Shown here one piece after another: positions 34,330 through 45,442 of a stretch of 64,000 nt of DNA. Positions within the stretch are counted from its first letter, which is position 1, and each line of letters begins with the position of its first letter. The position numbers and the translations under genes are program-made. The notes under the pieces were generated by a model. It saw only the letters and a list, made by a program, of their open reading frames with translations, was not told where the DNA came from and did no database searches. The stretch is taken from positions 135,976,831 through 136,040,830 of the forward strand of contig JAIOJX010000002.1 of assembly GCA_022376925.1 (NCBI GenBank). Reading direction: 5' to 3'. This DNA comes from Tragulus kanchil. Lineage: Eukaryota > Chordata > Mammalia > Artiodactyla > Tragulidae.

Positions 34330-34669
34330 AGCATTGCGGTGCTTTCTTGCGTCAATTTCAGTTTCCTTTTCCACACCCACCTAGGTGAGCTTCCGGGTTG
34401 TGTGGGCGGGACTAAGGGGCTATCCAATGGACATCTCCGTGGGCTGAGGGGGCGGGGAAATTGGCCAATGAGCGTCTCCTCAGAGGCGCCAATCAGCGGG
34501 TAGGTTGCTGGGGAAGCCGTCGTGGGCGGCATCACTAAGCCGCGCCAGCTGAGGGTAGTGGAGCTCAGACCCTCTCTCCTGCTTTCCTTGGCTCACTGAT
34601 TGCCCCCGGCGTCGGTCGATCCCGCTTCCATGTCTCCGGTGGACGCAGCACTCCGAAACCTCCACGCCC
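34330..34669 (+). promoter_or_regulatory. LCMT1: LCMT1 promoter and 5' UTR
   Basis: This is GC-rich, TATA-less sequence directly upstream of the LCMT1 start codon. CCAAT boxes lie at 34424-34428, 34465-34469 and 34489-34493. The middle one is half of a palindrome ATTGGCCAAT (34460-34469). GC boxes lie at 34404-34409 and 34448-34457. This NF-Y plus Sp1 arrangement is typical of housekeeping CpG-type promoters. Transcription probably starts between about 34520 and 34620. Confidence 0.65.
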
Positions 34670-34776
34670 ATGGCTGCTAGCCTCAGGAGGCCCTCTTTGA
34701 CCACCTGTTCATCCCCTACCGACGCGGACGACGAGGGTGTGCGCGGCACTTGCGAAGATGCTTCTATGTGCAAGAG
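34670..34776 (+). CDS. LCMT1: LCMT1 exon 1, coding part (partial gene)
   Basis: An ATG at 34670 opens 35 codons plus two bases. The second half reads DADDEGVRGTCEDASMCK, which I recognise as the N-terminus of leucine carboxyl methyltransferase 1. This cytosolic enzyme uses S-adenosylmethionine to methylate the C-terminal leucine of the PP2A catalytic subunit and so controls PP2A holoenzyme assembly. The exon ends AG|GTACCT at 34776/34777, splitting an Arg codon as expected (the family continues CKR). The first half (MAASLRRPSLTTCSSPT) differs from the human N-terminus as I remember it, which fits a poorly conserved leader. I did not find exon 2 in the remaining 29 kb by eye. The SAM-binding domain lies in later exons outside this view. 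Confidence 0.85.
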
Positions 34777-37020
34777 GTACCTGCCCGGGACGGGGTTAGG
34801 GGTCAGCATCTTCGGGGGGCTGGGGCCAAGGTGGGAGGCAGGCCTGTGTCTAAGGAATACACTTTTACGCCAAAAGACACCCGAAAACTCGCGTGGCATC
34901 TGTGAAATGCTCGGAGCAGGGCTTCATCTACTAAACTCTTAACCATCTAACTTTTGCTCTTTGCCAGACACGGTCCAAGCCTGGGACATAACGCCAACCG
35001 GGCAGACGTGGATTTGGCCTTCTCGGAGCCAAAGTCTTGTTGGAAACAGGCGAAGCACGTTAATAACCGCAGTTTTGATGGGTTATGACGAGAACTGCAC
35101 GTTCTTCCTCTATCATAGGTTACATGTCACTGGGACTCGTCATGATCCCCATGGGGCACCTGAAACTCAGGCCAGTTAAGGAGGGAAATGAGGCCTATGC
35201 AGGGCCAGTATTTCCCAGAGCTGTTATCTGTGTGCTTTGGGAGTCTGCACTTTTAGGGCTGTAGTGAGGGCTGTGGGGGGGACTTGGTGAGCACAGGTGT
35301 GTGTCAAGTACCTGAGAGCATGAAAAACAAAACACCAGGCTTGAGTGTAGGCCACTCAGGCATTCATTCAGCAAAAATGAAGAGCTTACTTTGTGCCCGG
35401 CCCTTCCTTTTGATTGGTAGGTTTTCAGTGATTGAGAGCACATGGTGTGTGAACTCACCTACCTCGCTGGAAAAGGCAGGAAGCAAGTGATTACCCAGGA
35501 GATAGCATAATGACAGTTTTTGTTGTGTGCTGAGAAATACAGTGTACCATTAGAGTTTGTCTTTAGTTGATAATGTTTGAGCTGAGAACAGAAAACTTAA
35601 AAAAGAAAATAGGCAGGTAGGAGGGTGTTCAGGCAAAGGAAGGAAGGCTCATGGACTGTTAGAGGGAGTGGATGCATGCCTTTGTAAGCTGGGGCCATGT
35701 AGAGACTGGGTCGGGAAAACAAAAGTTAAGGCTATCGCTCCTGTCGGTTCTTGAAGACCAGGTGTAGTGATTCAGAACATTGACCCTGGAGTCAGACTGG
35801 TCCCAGCTCTGCCGTTTGCAAGCTGTGGAAATTTGGGCAGGTTACTAAACATTGAGTCTTCTGATCTATAAAATGGGGATGACATAGTTATTGTGCAAGA
35901 GGTACCTGCCCGGGACGGGGTTAGGGGTCAGCATCTTCGGGGGGCTGGGGCCAAGGTGGGAGGCAGGCCTGTGTCTAAGGAATACACTTTTACGCCAAAA
36001 GACACCCGAAAACTCGCGTGGCATCTGTGAAATGCTCGGAGCAGGGCTTCATCTACTAAACTCTTAACCATCTAACTTTTGCTCTTTGCCAGACACGGTC
36101 CAAGCCTGGGACATAACGCCAACCGGGCAGACGTGGATTTGGCCTTCTCGGAGCCAAAGTCTTGTTGGAAACAGGCGAAGCACGTTAATAACCGCAGTTT
36201 TGATGGGTTATGACGAGAACTGCACGTTCTTCCTCTATCATAGGTTACATGTCACTGGGACTCGTCATGATCCCCATGGGGCACCTGAAACTCAGGCCAG
36301 TTAAGGAGGGAAATGAGGCCTATGCAGGGCCAGTATTTCCCAGAGCTGTTATCTGTGTGCTTTGGGAGTCTGCACTTTTAGGGCTGTAGTGAGGGCTGTG
36401 GGGGGGACTTGGTGAGCACAGGTGTGTGTCAAGTACCTGAGAGCATGAAAAACAAAACACCAGGCTTGAGTGTAGGCCACTCAGGCATTCATTCAGCAAA
36501 AATGAAGAGCTTACTTTGTGCCCGGCCCTTCCTTTTGATTGGTAGGTTTTCAGTGATTGAGAGCACATGGTGTGTGAACTCACCTACCTCGCTGGAAAAG
36601 GCAGGAAGCAAGTGATTACCCAGGAGATAGCATAATGACAGTTTTTGTTGTGTGCTGAGAAATACAGTGTACCATTAGAGTTTGTCTTTAGTTGATAATG
36701 TTTGAGCTGAGAACAGAAAACTTAAAAAAGAAAATAGGCAGGTAGGAGGGTGTTCAGGCAAAGGAAGGAAGGCTCATGGACTGTTAGAGGGAGTGGATGC
36801 ATGCCTTTGTAAGCTGGGGCCATGTAGAGACTGGGTCGGGAAAACAAAAGTTAAGGCTATCGCTCCTGTCGGTTCTTGAAGACCAGGTGTAGTGATTCAG
36901 AACATTGACCCTGGAGTCAGACTGGTCCCAGCTCTGCCGTTTGCAAGCTGTGGAAATTTGGGCAGGTTACTAAACTACTGTGTGTGTCAGTCTTCTGATC
37001 TATAAAATGGGGATGACATA
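34767..37020 (+). repeat. tandem duplication D10, unit 1,125 bp
   Basis: Copy 1 is 34767-35891 and copy 2 starts at 35892 with TGTGCAAGAGGTACC. Copy 1 starts in the last 10 bases of LCMT1 exon 1, so the duplicate carries an intact LCMT1 5' splice site without the exon. Copy 1 ends with small deletions relative to copy 2. Confidence 0.93.
35755..35891 (+). mobile_element. MIR SINE, truncated by duplication junction
   Basis: ACCCTGGAGTCAGACTGGTC, GGAAATTTGGGCAGGTTACT and TCTATAAAATGGGGATGA are the MIR hallmarks. Cut at 35891. Complete copies at 36880-37110 and 38032-38262. Confidence 0.75.
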
Positions 37021-37110
37021 GTATTCAATTATCTGTAAAGTAAAGATGAAATGATGTTCAGTGTTAATAAAGCAGAGCAGGGTCTGGCATGTAGTAGGTG
37101 TTTGTGATGA
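36880..37110 (+). mobile_element. MIR SINE
   Basis: Complete version of the element at 35755, ending GGTCTGGCATGTAGTAGGTG. Confidence 0.8.
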
Positions 37111-37444
37111 CTGGTTACATAAATACATACCTTTGTAAGTATTAAAGACTTGGAGGCAGTTCCTGGTGAAATTTGTGAACTTATTAAATACACTCAGCTT
37201 ACTTCTTCTCCAGCTTTTGGTCGCTGTTGACCACCTCGGTCGCACTGTTGAATTAGAAGCAGTTTTGTTTGCGTATTGACTGCTGTTTGCTAAGCCAATC
37301 AGAAGTGTCTTTTCAGAATTAACCAGAGGGAAAATAAAATACTCTTTTCAAAAGCAAGTTAGGGTTAGGTTTGCTTAATATTAATTCATATGATTGGTTT
37401 ATTTAATATTTGTTGGTAACACTTGTGGCCAACTTACAAACATG

Positions 37445-37647
37445 TGTGCTGAGTTGCTTCAGTTGTGTCTGACTCTTTGAGACCCTATGGACTGTAGCCC
37501 ACTGGGCTCCCCTGTCCACTGGATTCTCCAGGCAGGACAACTGAAGTGGGTTGCCACGCCCTCCTCCAGAGGATTTGAACCCGCGTCTCTTATGTCGCCT
37601 GCGTTGACAGGAAGGTTCTTTACCTCTAGCGCCATTTGGGAGACCCA
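37445..37647 (-). mobile_element. Bov-tA SINE
   Basis: Minus-strand Bov-tA (GAGTTGCTTCAGTTGTGTCT, GACCCTATGGACTGTAGCCC). Twin at 38597-38799. Confidence 0.85.
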
Positions 37648-38031
37648 GTCAACTTGCTTACTTAAGGCTAATTAGGTAATATATATAAAAGAGATAACTG
37701 ATAAGAACCTATTGTATAGCGAGGAAAGTACTTAATACTCTAGTGACCTATATGGGAAAAGAATCTAAAAAGGAAGAAAAACTGTAATGACAGTTTTTGT
37801 TGTGTGCTGAGAAATACAGTGTACCATTAGAGTTTGTCTTTAGTTGATAATGTTTGAGCTGAGAACAGAAAACTTAAAAAAGAAAATAGGCAGGTAGGAG
37901 GGTGTTCAGGCAAAGGAAGGAAGGCTCATGGACTGTTAGAGGGAGTGGATGCATGCCTTTGTAAGCTGGGGCCATGTAGAGACTGGGTCGGGAAAACAAA
38001 AGTTAAGGCTATCGCTCCTGTCGGTTCTTGA

Positions 38032-38262
38032 AGACCAGGTGTAGTGATTCAGAACATTGACCCTGGAGTCAGACTGGTCCCAGCTCTGCCGTTTGCAAGC
38101 TGTGGAAATTTGGGCAGGTTACTAAACTACTGTGTGTGTCAGTCTTCTGATCTATAAAATGGGGATGACATAGTATTCAATTATCTGTAAAGTAAAGATG
38201 AAATGATGTTCAGTGTTAATAAAGCAGAGCAGGGTCTGGCATGTAGTAGGTGTTTGTGATGA
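38032..38262 (+). mobile_element. MIR SINE (duplicate copy)
   Basis: Copy of 36880-37110 in D11. Confidence 0.8.
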
Positions 38263-38596
38263 CTGGTTACATAAATACATACCTTTGTAAGTATTAAAGA
38301 CTTGGAGGCAGTTCCTGGTGAAATTTGTGAACTTATTAAATACACTCAGCTTACTTCTTCTCCAGCTTTTGGTCGCTGTTGACCACCTCGGTCGCACTGT
38401 TGAATTAGAAGCAGTTTTGTTTGCGTATTGACTGCTGTTTGCTAAGCCAATCAGAAGTGTCTTTTCAGAATTAACCAGAGGGAAAATAAAATACTCTTTT
38501 CAAAAGCAAGTTAGGGTTAGGTTTGCTTAATATTAATTCATATGATTGGTTTATTTAATATTTGTTGGTAACACTTGTGGCCAACTTACAAACATG

Positions 38597-38799
38597 TGTG
38601 CTGAGTTGCTTCAGTTGTGTCTGACTCTTTGAGACCCTATGGACTGTAGCCCACTGGGCTCCCCTGTCCACTGGATTCTCCAGGCAGGACAACTGAAGTG
38701 GGTTGCCACGCCCTCCTCCAGAGGATTTGAACCCGCGTCTCTTATGTCGCCTGCGTTGACAGGAAGGTTCTTTACCTCTAGCGCCATTTGGGAGACCCA
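38597..38799 (-). mobile_element. Bov-tA SINE (duplicate copy)
   Basis: Copy of 37445-37647 in D11. Confidence 0.85.
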
Positions 38800-38829
38800 G
38801 TCAACTTGCTTACTTAAGGCTAATTAGGT

Positions 38830-39030
38830 AATATATATAAAAGAGATAACTAATAAGAACCTATTGTATAGCGCAGGAAAGTACTTAATACTCTAGTGAC
38901 CTATATGGGAAAAGAATCTAAAAAAGAGTGGATCTATGTATACCTATAACTGATTCACTTTGCTGTAACAGCAGAAACTAACGCAACACTGTAAATCAGC
39001 CACAGTCCAATAAAGATGAATTAAAAAAAT
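38830..39030 (+). mobile_element. L1 3' end
   Basis: Plus-strand L1 3' UTR (GACCTATATGGGAAAAGAAT, ACTGATTCACTTTGCTGTAA, GTCCAATAAAGATGAATT and an A-rich tail). Flanks GGCTAATTAGGTA and AGCTAATTAGCTA suggest a target-site duplication. The first copy (37678-37784) is cut by the D11 junction. Confidence 0.75.
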
Positions 39031-39599
39031 AAAGCTAATTAGCTATACAATAGTTCAGACCCCCAAAATACACAGAAATCGTGTAACTAGAGCGTGTCTT
39101 TCCTTGGATAGTTTTATAATTTCAGCTCTTCTCTGCCTCAGTTTCCACTGCCCTCGGTGTCTTCAGGCATCCACATGTGGTAGAAAAAGTTTGGGTGTGG
39201 AACTGCAGAGAATCTAAGGCAGTAGTTTCCAGCCGAAACTGTGCACCAGCACAGCCCGTGGAGCTTTTAGAAGGCACTCAGCCACGCAGACTCAGCTCTG
39301 CATCCACTGGGTCAGGATCTTCCTGGGATGGGTCCTGGGTCTGTAAGAACCAGATCTGCTCGCCCTCTGGATGCATTTCATCAGAGCCTTTTTTTTTTTT
39401 TTTTTTCACATCAGGTTTTCTCTCATCTGAAAAAAGGTGGGCAAAGGGATGGTGAGGATTCCTAAGTTAATGTTTTAAAACATTTTGCAGGATTCAGGAA
39501 TCAAATTCTGTGATACTATGACCTGCGTCTTCCTTATAACCTATGCAGCCCTTAAGTCTTGTCAAAAAGTCATCTTGTTAAAAAGCGATTCCTTGAGTG

Positions 39600-39935
39600 A
39601 ACTGTGGGCATGTTATTGTCTTTCTGCCTCAGTTTCCTCATCTTTTTTTTTTTTAATACTTTATTTTTTTTTAATATATTTGGCTGTGCTGGGTCTTAGT
39701 TGCGGCATATGGGATCTAGTTCCCTGAGCAGGGAACGAACCTGGGCCCCCTGCATTGGGAGCGCAGAGTCTTAGCCACTGGACCACCAGGGAAGTCCCAG
39801 TTACCTCATCTTTTAAATGATAGTAATGGCAACTGACCTTTTGGATTGAGGATTAAAATAGACAATCCATGCAAAGGTTAGCACAGGCTCTGGCATGAAG
39901 AGAAGCCTAAAATAAATACTTATTGTTAGTTTTAA
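39600..39935 (+). mobile_element. MIR SINE interrupted by a tRNA-Glu SINE
   Basis: MIR sequence (CTGCCTCAGTTTCCTCATC) stops at about 39643 and resumes at 39799 (AGTTACCTCATCTTTTAAATG, then GGCTCTGGCATGAAGAGAAG). Between them lies a minus-strand CHR-1-like SINE (39644-39798). The repeated CCTCATCTTTT is the target-site duplication. Confidence 0.75.
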
Positions 39936-40104
39936 TTTTTCTCCCGTCTGAATATTATTTCTTTGAAGTTACTGAAATAACTGTGGGTCAGCCTGGTTCC
40001 TGCCACCTCGAGTTACAGCCATACGATCCCTAAAATGATGTTCAAAAAGCCAGTTAGCTCCGCAGGACTCCTACAGGGTGCCCTCTTGTTTCTTTCCTTT
40101 TCTT

Positions 40105-40362
40105 AAGAAAAAATTATTAATTATTTAAGCTGTATTAGCTCTTGGTTGTGGCTTGTGGGATCTTTCATTGCAGCGTGTAGGCTCTTCATTGCAGTGCATG
40201 GGCTCTCTAGTTGTGGCACATGGGCTCTTTAGTTGCGGCACGTGGGCTTAGTTGCTGTGTGGCATGTGGGATCTTAGTTCCCTGCCCAGGGATCAAGTCC
40301 TTAGGTCCTCTGCATTGGAAGGTGGATTCTTAACCATTCTTAATCACCAGCAAAGTCCCTGT
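40105..40362 (-). mobile_element. CHR-type tRNA-Glu SINE
   Basis: Minus-strand: TTAATTATTTAAGCTGTATT, then GTTGTGGC/GTTGCGGC repeats and the head ending CACCAGCAAAGTCCC. Confidence 0.75.
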
Positions 40363-41925
40363 CGTTTCTGTTTTCATTTGCTGTCTTCTTCGGTACAAAG
40401 CCCGTCTGTGGATGCTAGTGCTGTTACTGGTCCAAGAGAGCTGTTGTGAGGATTCAGTGTGGAATGTTTCCAGCAGCGCTTGGCACATAGTAGGTGTGCA
40501 AAATTGGTCGTTGTTGTCGTCAGCAGCATCCCGTTGTCGTCAGTCATCATCATCGTCATGACCACAGACTCTTACCCTCCTACAGTCAAACAGTTAAACT
40601 CTTTGGATGAGGTGTAGTAGGTTTACGCCTAACAATCCCAGTTGATTCAGCAGCTGTCTCTAAAGCTCTTACCATCATTCCTAACTCCCCGCACTTCCCC
40701 TTCCTCTCATGTCTCGGGCATCGCGCTGCGCCGCTCAGTCAGTTTCCCACTCTAGTTTACCCTTGGCCCTCAGCCCGTCCTACAGCCCCCGCTGTGTCCT
40801 CTGACCTTACTTCTCGGTAGTCCCTAGCCTCTCGTAAGTCATTCCTTCCTCTTTGCATCAGCCCTGGCCCTTCCCCGGGGACACGTTTTTCTTGAAGCCA
40901 TGTCGCGCCTCTGTATTCTCCTACGTGGGAGATTCTAGCATTGGGACAGTCAGAATCTGGGTCCTCACTGCCCTTGGTCTCCTCCCCCTGTTTCTTGAGA
41001 CCCACATCCCCAGCCTCCTCTGCTCCATATTGCTGTTTCCTACCTGCTGCAGGTGATTCACCTGGTTCACTGCCAACTTGGGCACCTGGCCCACAGGCCG
41101 TCCTCTCTGCCTCCGTTCTTGCAGTCACCCCACATGTGTGGAGGACCCGCCCTCGAGGCGGGGCACTTGTTTCCTTGAACCCCTCGCCTGCGATGATGAC
41201 GTCTGCTCGTGCACCGCTGTCGCCCTTCCTACCAAGGTCCCCTGGACTTCCAGGGGCTGCATGAACCACCTCACAGATGAGCAGGGCAGCGCCCTCCAGC
41301 CCGAGTCTCTCTTCAGCACGCTTGGTCAGTTGTTTCTGCTCTGCCGTCAGCACCTCCATGGTCTTCTCCAGCCTCTAGACACGTCCCTGTAGGCTCTTAC
41401 CTCTCAGCTGAGCTTGGAGTTCATAGTCCATTCCTCGGTAATTCTCTTGGCAACACCTTTATCTCCCTTGACCTTCATCCTAGTGAACCTCAAACCCTGG
41501 ATTGAACCAGACTTCCCATTTCCACCTTGAGTGTGGGTGGTAGAAATCACAGCAGGGCAGCTTGGCCCCGTGTGGATTCACGTCAGCCAGGCTCATCTCT
41601 GCCCTCACAGAGCCAACTCATACCAGGTTGATTCTCTGGCCAACTCCCGTTCCCACTCTCCAGAGACTTAAATCAGACCTTTTTCGCTTTGCTCCAACTT
41701 TTGATTCATTCCACCCTACCTTCATTTTCAAGAGAACCAGAACATTGCTTTGCAGAGACTGGAAGCCTTCAGGCTGGCACTCGATTCACTTCCCTCCAAG
41801 AAACTTCACCCTCCTTTGCTGCCGTGTGAGTTGTCCTCCGGCAGAGACCCTTGGAAACTACACCTGTAGTTAGACAGATCTTTTTTTTTTTTTTGTCTTT
41901 TCACTGGAGTAGAGTTGCTTTCGGG

Positions 41926-42150
41926 GCTTCCCCAGTGGCTTAGTGGTAAAGAATCTGCCTGCAATGCAGGAGGTGCGCGTAGACACAGGTCAGATCCCTG
42001 GGCTGGGAATATCGCTTGAAGGCGGAAGTGGAAACCCACCTCAGTATTCATGCTGAGAAGATCTCACGGACAGAGGAGCCTGGTGGGCTTCCTTCCGTGG
42101 GGTGACAAAGAGTTGGACACGGCGGAGCATGCACGTACGCACGTGAACTT
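41926..42150 (+). mobile_element. Bov-tA SINE nested in L1
   Basis: Plus-strand head CTTCCCCAGTGGCTTAGTGG, body CCACCTCAGTATTCATGCTG, end GAGTTGGACACGGCGGAGC. Confidence 0.8.
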
Positions 42151-42304
42151 GCTTTCCAATGTTGTGTTCATTTCTGCTGTACTGCAGAGTGAGTCAGCCG
42201 TATGTATACCTCCATCCCTGCTTTTTTGGATTTCCTTCTCATTTAGATCTCCACAAAACACTGAGGAGAGTTCCCTGTGCTCTGCAGTGGGTTCTCACTA
42301 GTTC

Positions 42305-42590
42305 TCTGTTTTCGCTTTTGGTTTTCTTTTGGCCGCTTCGATTGGTCTTTCATTTATCTATTTTCATCCATCTTTTGTTCTTTGGCCTGTGTGGGCCTCC
42401 CATCGCAGTGGCCTCTCTTGTTGCAGAGCACTGGCTCTGGCGCATGCGCCCCAAAACTCTGGCTCGGTAGCTGGACACATTGTTCCAGCCATTCTGCGGC
42501 ACTTGGGATCTTCCCGGGCCAGGGATCGAACTGGTGCCCCTTGCACTGCAAGGCAGTGTCCTTACCCACTGGACCACCAGGGAAGCCCAG
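42305..42590 (-). mobile_element. tRNA-Glu-type SINE variant nested in L1
   Basis: Minus-strand variant SINE (CTTTGGCCTGTGTGGGCCTC, head ending CCACCAGGGAAGCCC). The flanks AGTTCTCTGTT and AGTTCTCTTTGTT form a target-site duplication. Its head half is repeated at 43574-43686. Confidence 0.85.
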
Positions 42591-43070
42591 TTCTCTTTGT
42601 TATAAGAGTAGTGTGTATAGGCCAGTCTCCTAGTTTACCCCACCCACCTTCCCCGCTCCACGTCCATTCATTTGTTCCCTACATCTGAATATGTTTCTGC
42701 TTTGCAAATAGGTTCATCTGTACTAGTTTCCTAGATTCCACATACACTCATTAATACACAATGTTTGTTTTTCTGTTCCTGACATACTTCTGTGTGTGAC
42801 AGTCTTCAGGTCCATCCATGTCTCTGCAAATGACTCACTGTGGTTCCTTTTTTATGGTGAATGCATCTAATGCCTCATTCTCATGAGAGAGAACGCACCT
42901 CAGGGGAGCTTTGGGGTCTCTCCATAAGGGGTGCTAGAAAGTCCTTTCAGGAGTTGGATCATTTTGGGGGAGTTTGAAGGGAGCAGGAATTTGCCTGGGT
43001 TGGGGGCTCATGGGAGTGGAGACAGTTCTGTGACTGGGCAGCTCCGTCTTTTCCAGAAGGAGGTGTGAAG

Positions 43071-43325
43071 GACTTCCCTGGAGGTGCAGTGGATAAAAAT
43101 CCGCCTGCAAATGCAGGGGACACGTGTTCCATCCCTGGTCCGGGAGGATCCCCCTTGCTGTGGGGCAGCCAGGCCTGCGAGCACCACCTCCTGAGTCCGC
43201 CCTCTAGAGCCCCTGATTCGCAACAAAAGATGCCACCGCAGTGAGAAGCCTGCTGACTGCAACTCTAGAAAGCCTGCAGGCAGCCTTGGAAACAGCCCAG
43301 AATTTAAAAAAAGAAAAATCTAAAG
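43071..43325 (+). mobile_element. CHR-type tRNA-Glu SINE
   Basis: Plus-strand GGACTTCCCTGGAGGTGCAG, GTTCCATCCCTGGTCC, CGCAACAAAAGATGCCACCG, A-rich end. Twin at 44167-44420. Confidence 0.8.
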
Positions 43326-43573
43326 AAAAGGAAAACCCTCAGTACTGTGGGGACGACGGACTGGCAACAAAGGGAAAGTCTGTTCCCTTTTCCTTCCCAG
43401 TGGCCGCAGCGCTTGCTCACCTGATCTGGCCCCAAATGTCTTTATTATTCTCCCCTCCTCTCGCCTGGCCACGTCCCATGACCGAACGTTTATGCCAGGG
43501 CCAGGGTGGTTTTTCAGAAAACCCTCCTTTTACTTGAAACCTTTTGACTCTCTGCCTGCCACAAGCCTGTGGT

Positions 43574-43686
43574 GACACATGTTCCAGCCATTCTGGCACT
43601 TGGGCTCTTCCCGGGCCAGGGATCGAACTGGTGCCCCTTGCACTGCAAGGCAGTGTCCTTACCCACTGGACCACCAGGGAAGCCCA
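43574..43686 (-). mobile_element. partial duplicate of variant SINE
   Basis: Copy 2 of D12 starts inside the SINE, so only its head half is repeated, with several small deletions near 43590-43605. Confidence 0.8.
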
Positions 43687-43980
43687 GTTCTCTTTGTTAT
43701 AAGAGTAGTGTGTATAGGCCAGTCTCCTAGTTTACCCCACCCACCTTCCCCGCTCCACGTCCATTCATTTGTTCCCTACATCTGAATATGTTTCTGCTTT
43801 GCAAATAGGTTCATCTGTACTAGTTTCCTAGATTCCACATACACTCATTAATACACAATGTTTGTTTTTCTGTTCCTGACATACTTCTGTGTGTGACAGT
43901 CTTCAGGTCCATCCATGTCTCTGCAAATGACTCACTGTGGTTCCTTTTTTATGGTGAATGCATCTAATGCCTCATTCTCA
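43687..43980 (-). mobile_element. L1 fragment (duplicate copy)
   Basis: Repeat of 42591-42880 in copy 2 of D12. Confidence 0.75.
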
Positions 43981-44166
43981 TGAGAGAGAACGCACCTCAG
44001 GGGAGCTTTGGGGTCTCTCCATAAGGGGTGCTAGAAAGTCCTTTCAGGAGTTGGATCATTTTGGGGGAGTTTGAAGGGAGCAGGAATTTGCCTGGGTTGG
44101 GGGCTCATGGGAGTGGAGACAGTTCTGTGACTGGGCAGCTCCGTCTTTTCCAGAAGGAGGTGTGAA

Positions 44167-44420
44167 GGACTTCCCTGGAGGTGCAGTGGATAAAAATCCG
44201 CCTGCAAATGCAGGGGACACGTGTTCCATCCCTGGTCCGGGAGGATCCCCCTTGCTGTGGGGCAGCCAGGCCTGCGAGCACCACCTCCTGAGTCCGCCCT
44301 CTAGAGCCCCTGATTCGCAACAAAAGATGCCACCGCAGTGAGAAGCCTGCTGACTGCAACTCTAGAAAGCCTGCAGGCAGCCTTGGAAACAGCCCAGAAA
44401 AAATAAAGAAAAATCTAAAG
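44167..44420 (+). mobile_element. CHR-type tRNA-Glu SINE (duplicate copy)
   Basis: Copy of 43071-43325 in D12, with a different A-rich tail length. Confidence 0.8.
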
Positions 44421-45134
44421 AAAAGGAAAACCCTCAGTACTGTGGGGACGACGGACTGGCAACAAAGGGAAAGTCTGTTCCCTTTTCCTTCCCAGTGGCC
44501 GCAGCGCTTGCTCACCTGATCTGGCCCCAAATGTCTTTATTATTCTCCCCTCCTCTCGCCTGGCCACGTCCCATGACCGAACGTTTATGCCAGGGCCAGG
44601 GTGGTTTTTCAGAATCACAAACCTTGTCCTGTCACTTTGTTACTTGAAACCTTTTGACTCTCTGCCTGCCACAAGCCTGTGGTGACACTCAGTTCTCAGA
44701 TACACCTCACCTTTCCTGATCTGATCCCGCTGCCCCAGATCTCTCTCTGCCAACTGGCAATCTCTACTCGCTTGTCTCAGAATGACCTCAGATTCATTAT
44801 ATCCGAAACTGCGCTCAAGATCACCTTCCCAGTTTTCTGCGAAGCCTCCCATTCCCCCAACGTAGTGGATGGTGCCCCTCTCCACTCAGTTGATGAGAGA
44901 AAGAGGTAGGAATCATCATGGGCCTGATCTTTCACTCACCTTGTCTGCACTTCATCAACCAGACCTTAGATGTACCTGCAACCTGTTTCTGGAATCTAGC
45001 TCCTGTCCTCCACCTCTGCAACTGCCGTCCCTGTCCACGCTCAGGTCATCCGTGGTCTGAGCCGGGGCACTTGTCTGCCACCTGAGCTCCCCAGTCATGC
45101 TTCCCTCCCCAAATCCAGTTCTCACACCGAAGCC

Positions 45135-45440
45135 AGAGGCTTGGGAAAGGTGCCTGGGCCTGTGTCACTCCCTGGTTTAATGGCTTCTTATTGCTGTTAG
45201 TTTCTTACGTGGGTCACCTGGCCCTGCTTGCACCTTCTTGCTTCTCCAGTTTTGCTTCCCCCAGCTCTTCCCTTCTCTGCACCACCCTCTCACTTCCTCC
45301 AGCATGCCCTGTGCCTGCCTTCCCGGGGGGCTTTCCCTGGGGGCTTTCAGCAGGCCCACCCCTCCCGAAATGCTTTCTCCCACCCTCCCTTGTCTGATCA
45401 GCTCTGGGTATCCCTCAGACTCATTTCTTCCCTCGACGTT
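45135..45440 (-). mobile_element. L2-like old LINE remnant
   Basis: GTGTCACTCCCTGGTTTAAT, CACCTTCTTGCTTCTCCAG and CAGACTCATTTCTTCCCTC resemble the L2 3' region that is common in mammalian DNA. Called from memory of the consensus; strand uncertain. Repeated at 46281-46586. Confidence 0.4.
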
Positions 45441-45442
45441 CT

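Larger units (their letters stand above)
36633..38924 (+). repeat. tandem duplication D11, unit 1,152 bp
   Basis: Copy 1 is 36633-37784 and copy 2 starts at 37785 with TAATGACAGTTTTTG. It overlaps D10, so the stretch starting at 35508 is present three times (35508, 36633, 37785). Confidence 0.93.
41895..42880 (-). mobile_element. L1 3' end (minus strand) with two nested SINEs
   Basis: Antisense L1 3' UTR and ORF2 end: TTTTCACTGGAGTAGAGTTG, then AATGTTGTGTTCATTTCTGC, GAGTTCCCTGTGCTCTGCAG, TTTCTGCTTTGCAAATAGGT, and GTCCATCCATGTCTCTGCAA at the right. It is interrupted by a Bov-tA (41926-42150) and a variant SINE (42305-42590). Confidence 0.75.
42474..44689 (+). repeat. tandem duplication D12, unit about 1,100 bp
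   Basis: Copy 1 is 42474-43573 and copy 2 starts at 43574 with GACACATGTTCCAGCC. Here both edges show small differences: bases missing at the start of copy 2 and about 17 bases missing near the end of copy 1. Confidence 0.92.

Noticed and set aside
40757..41359. 200-codon minus-strand open frame
   Set aside because: No recognisable domain, composition typical of GC-moderate non-coding DNA, and competing frames on the other strand.
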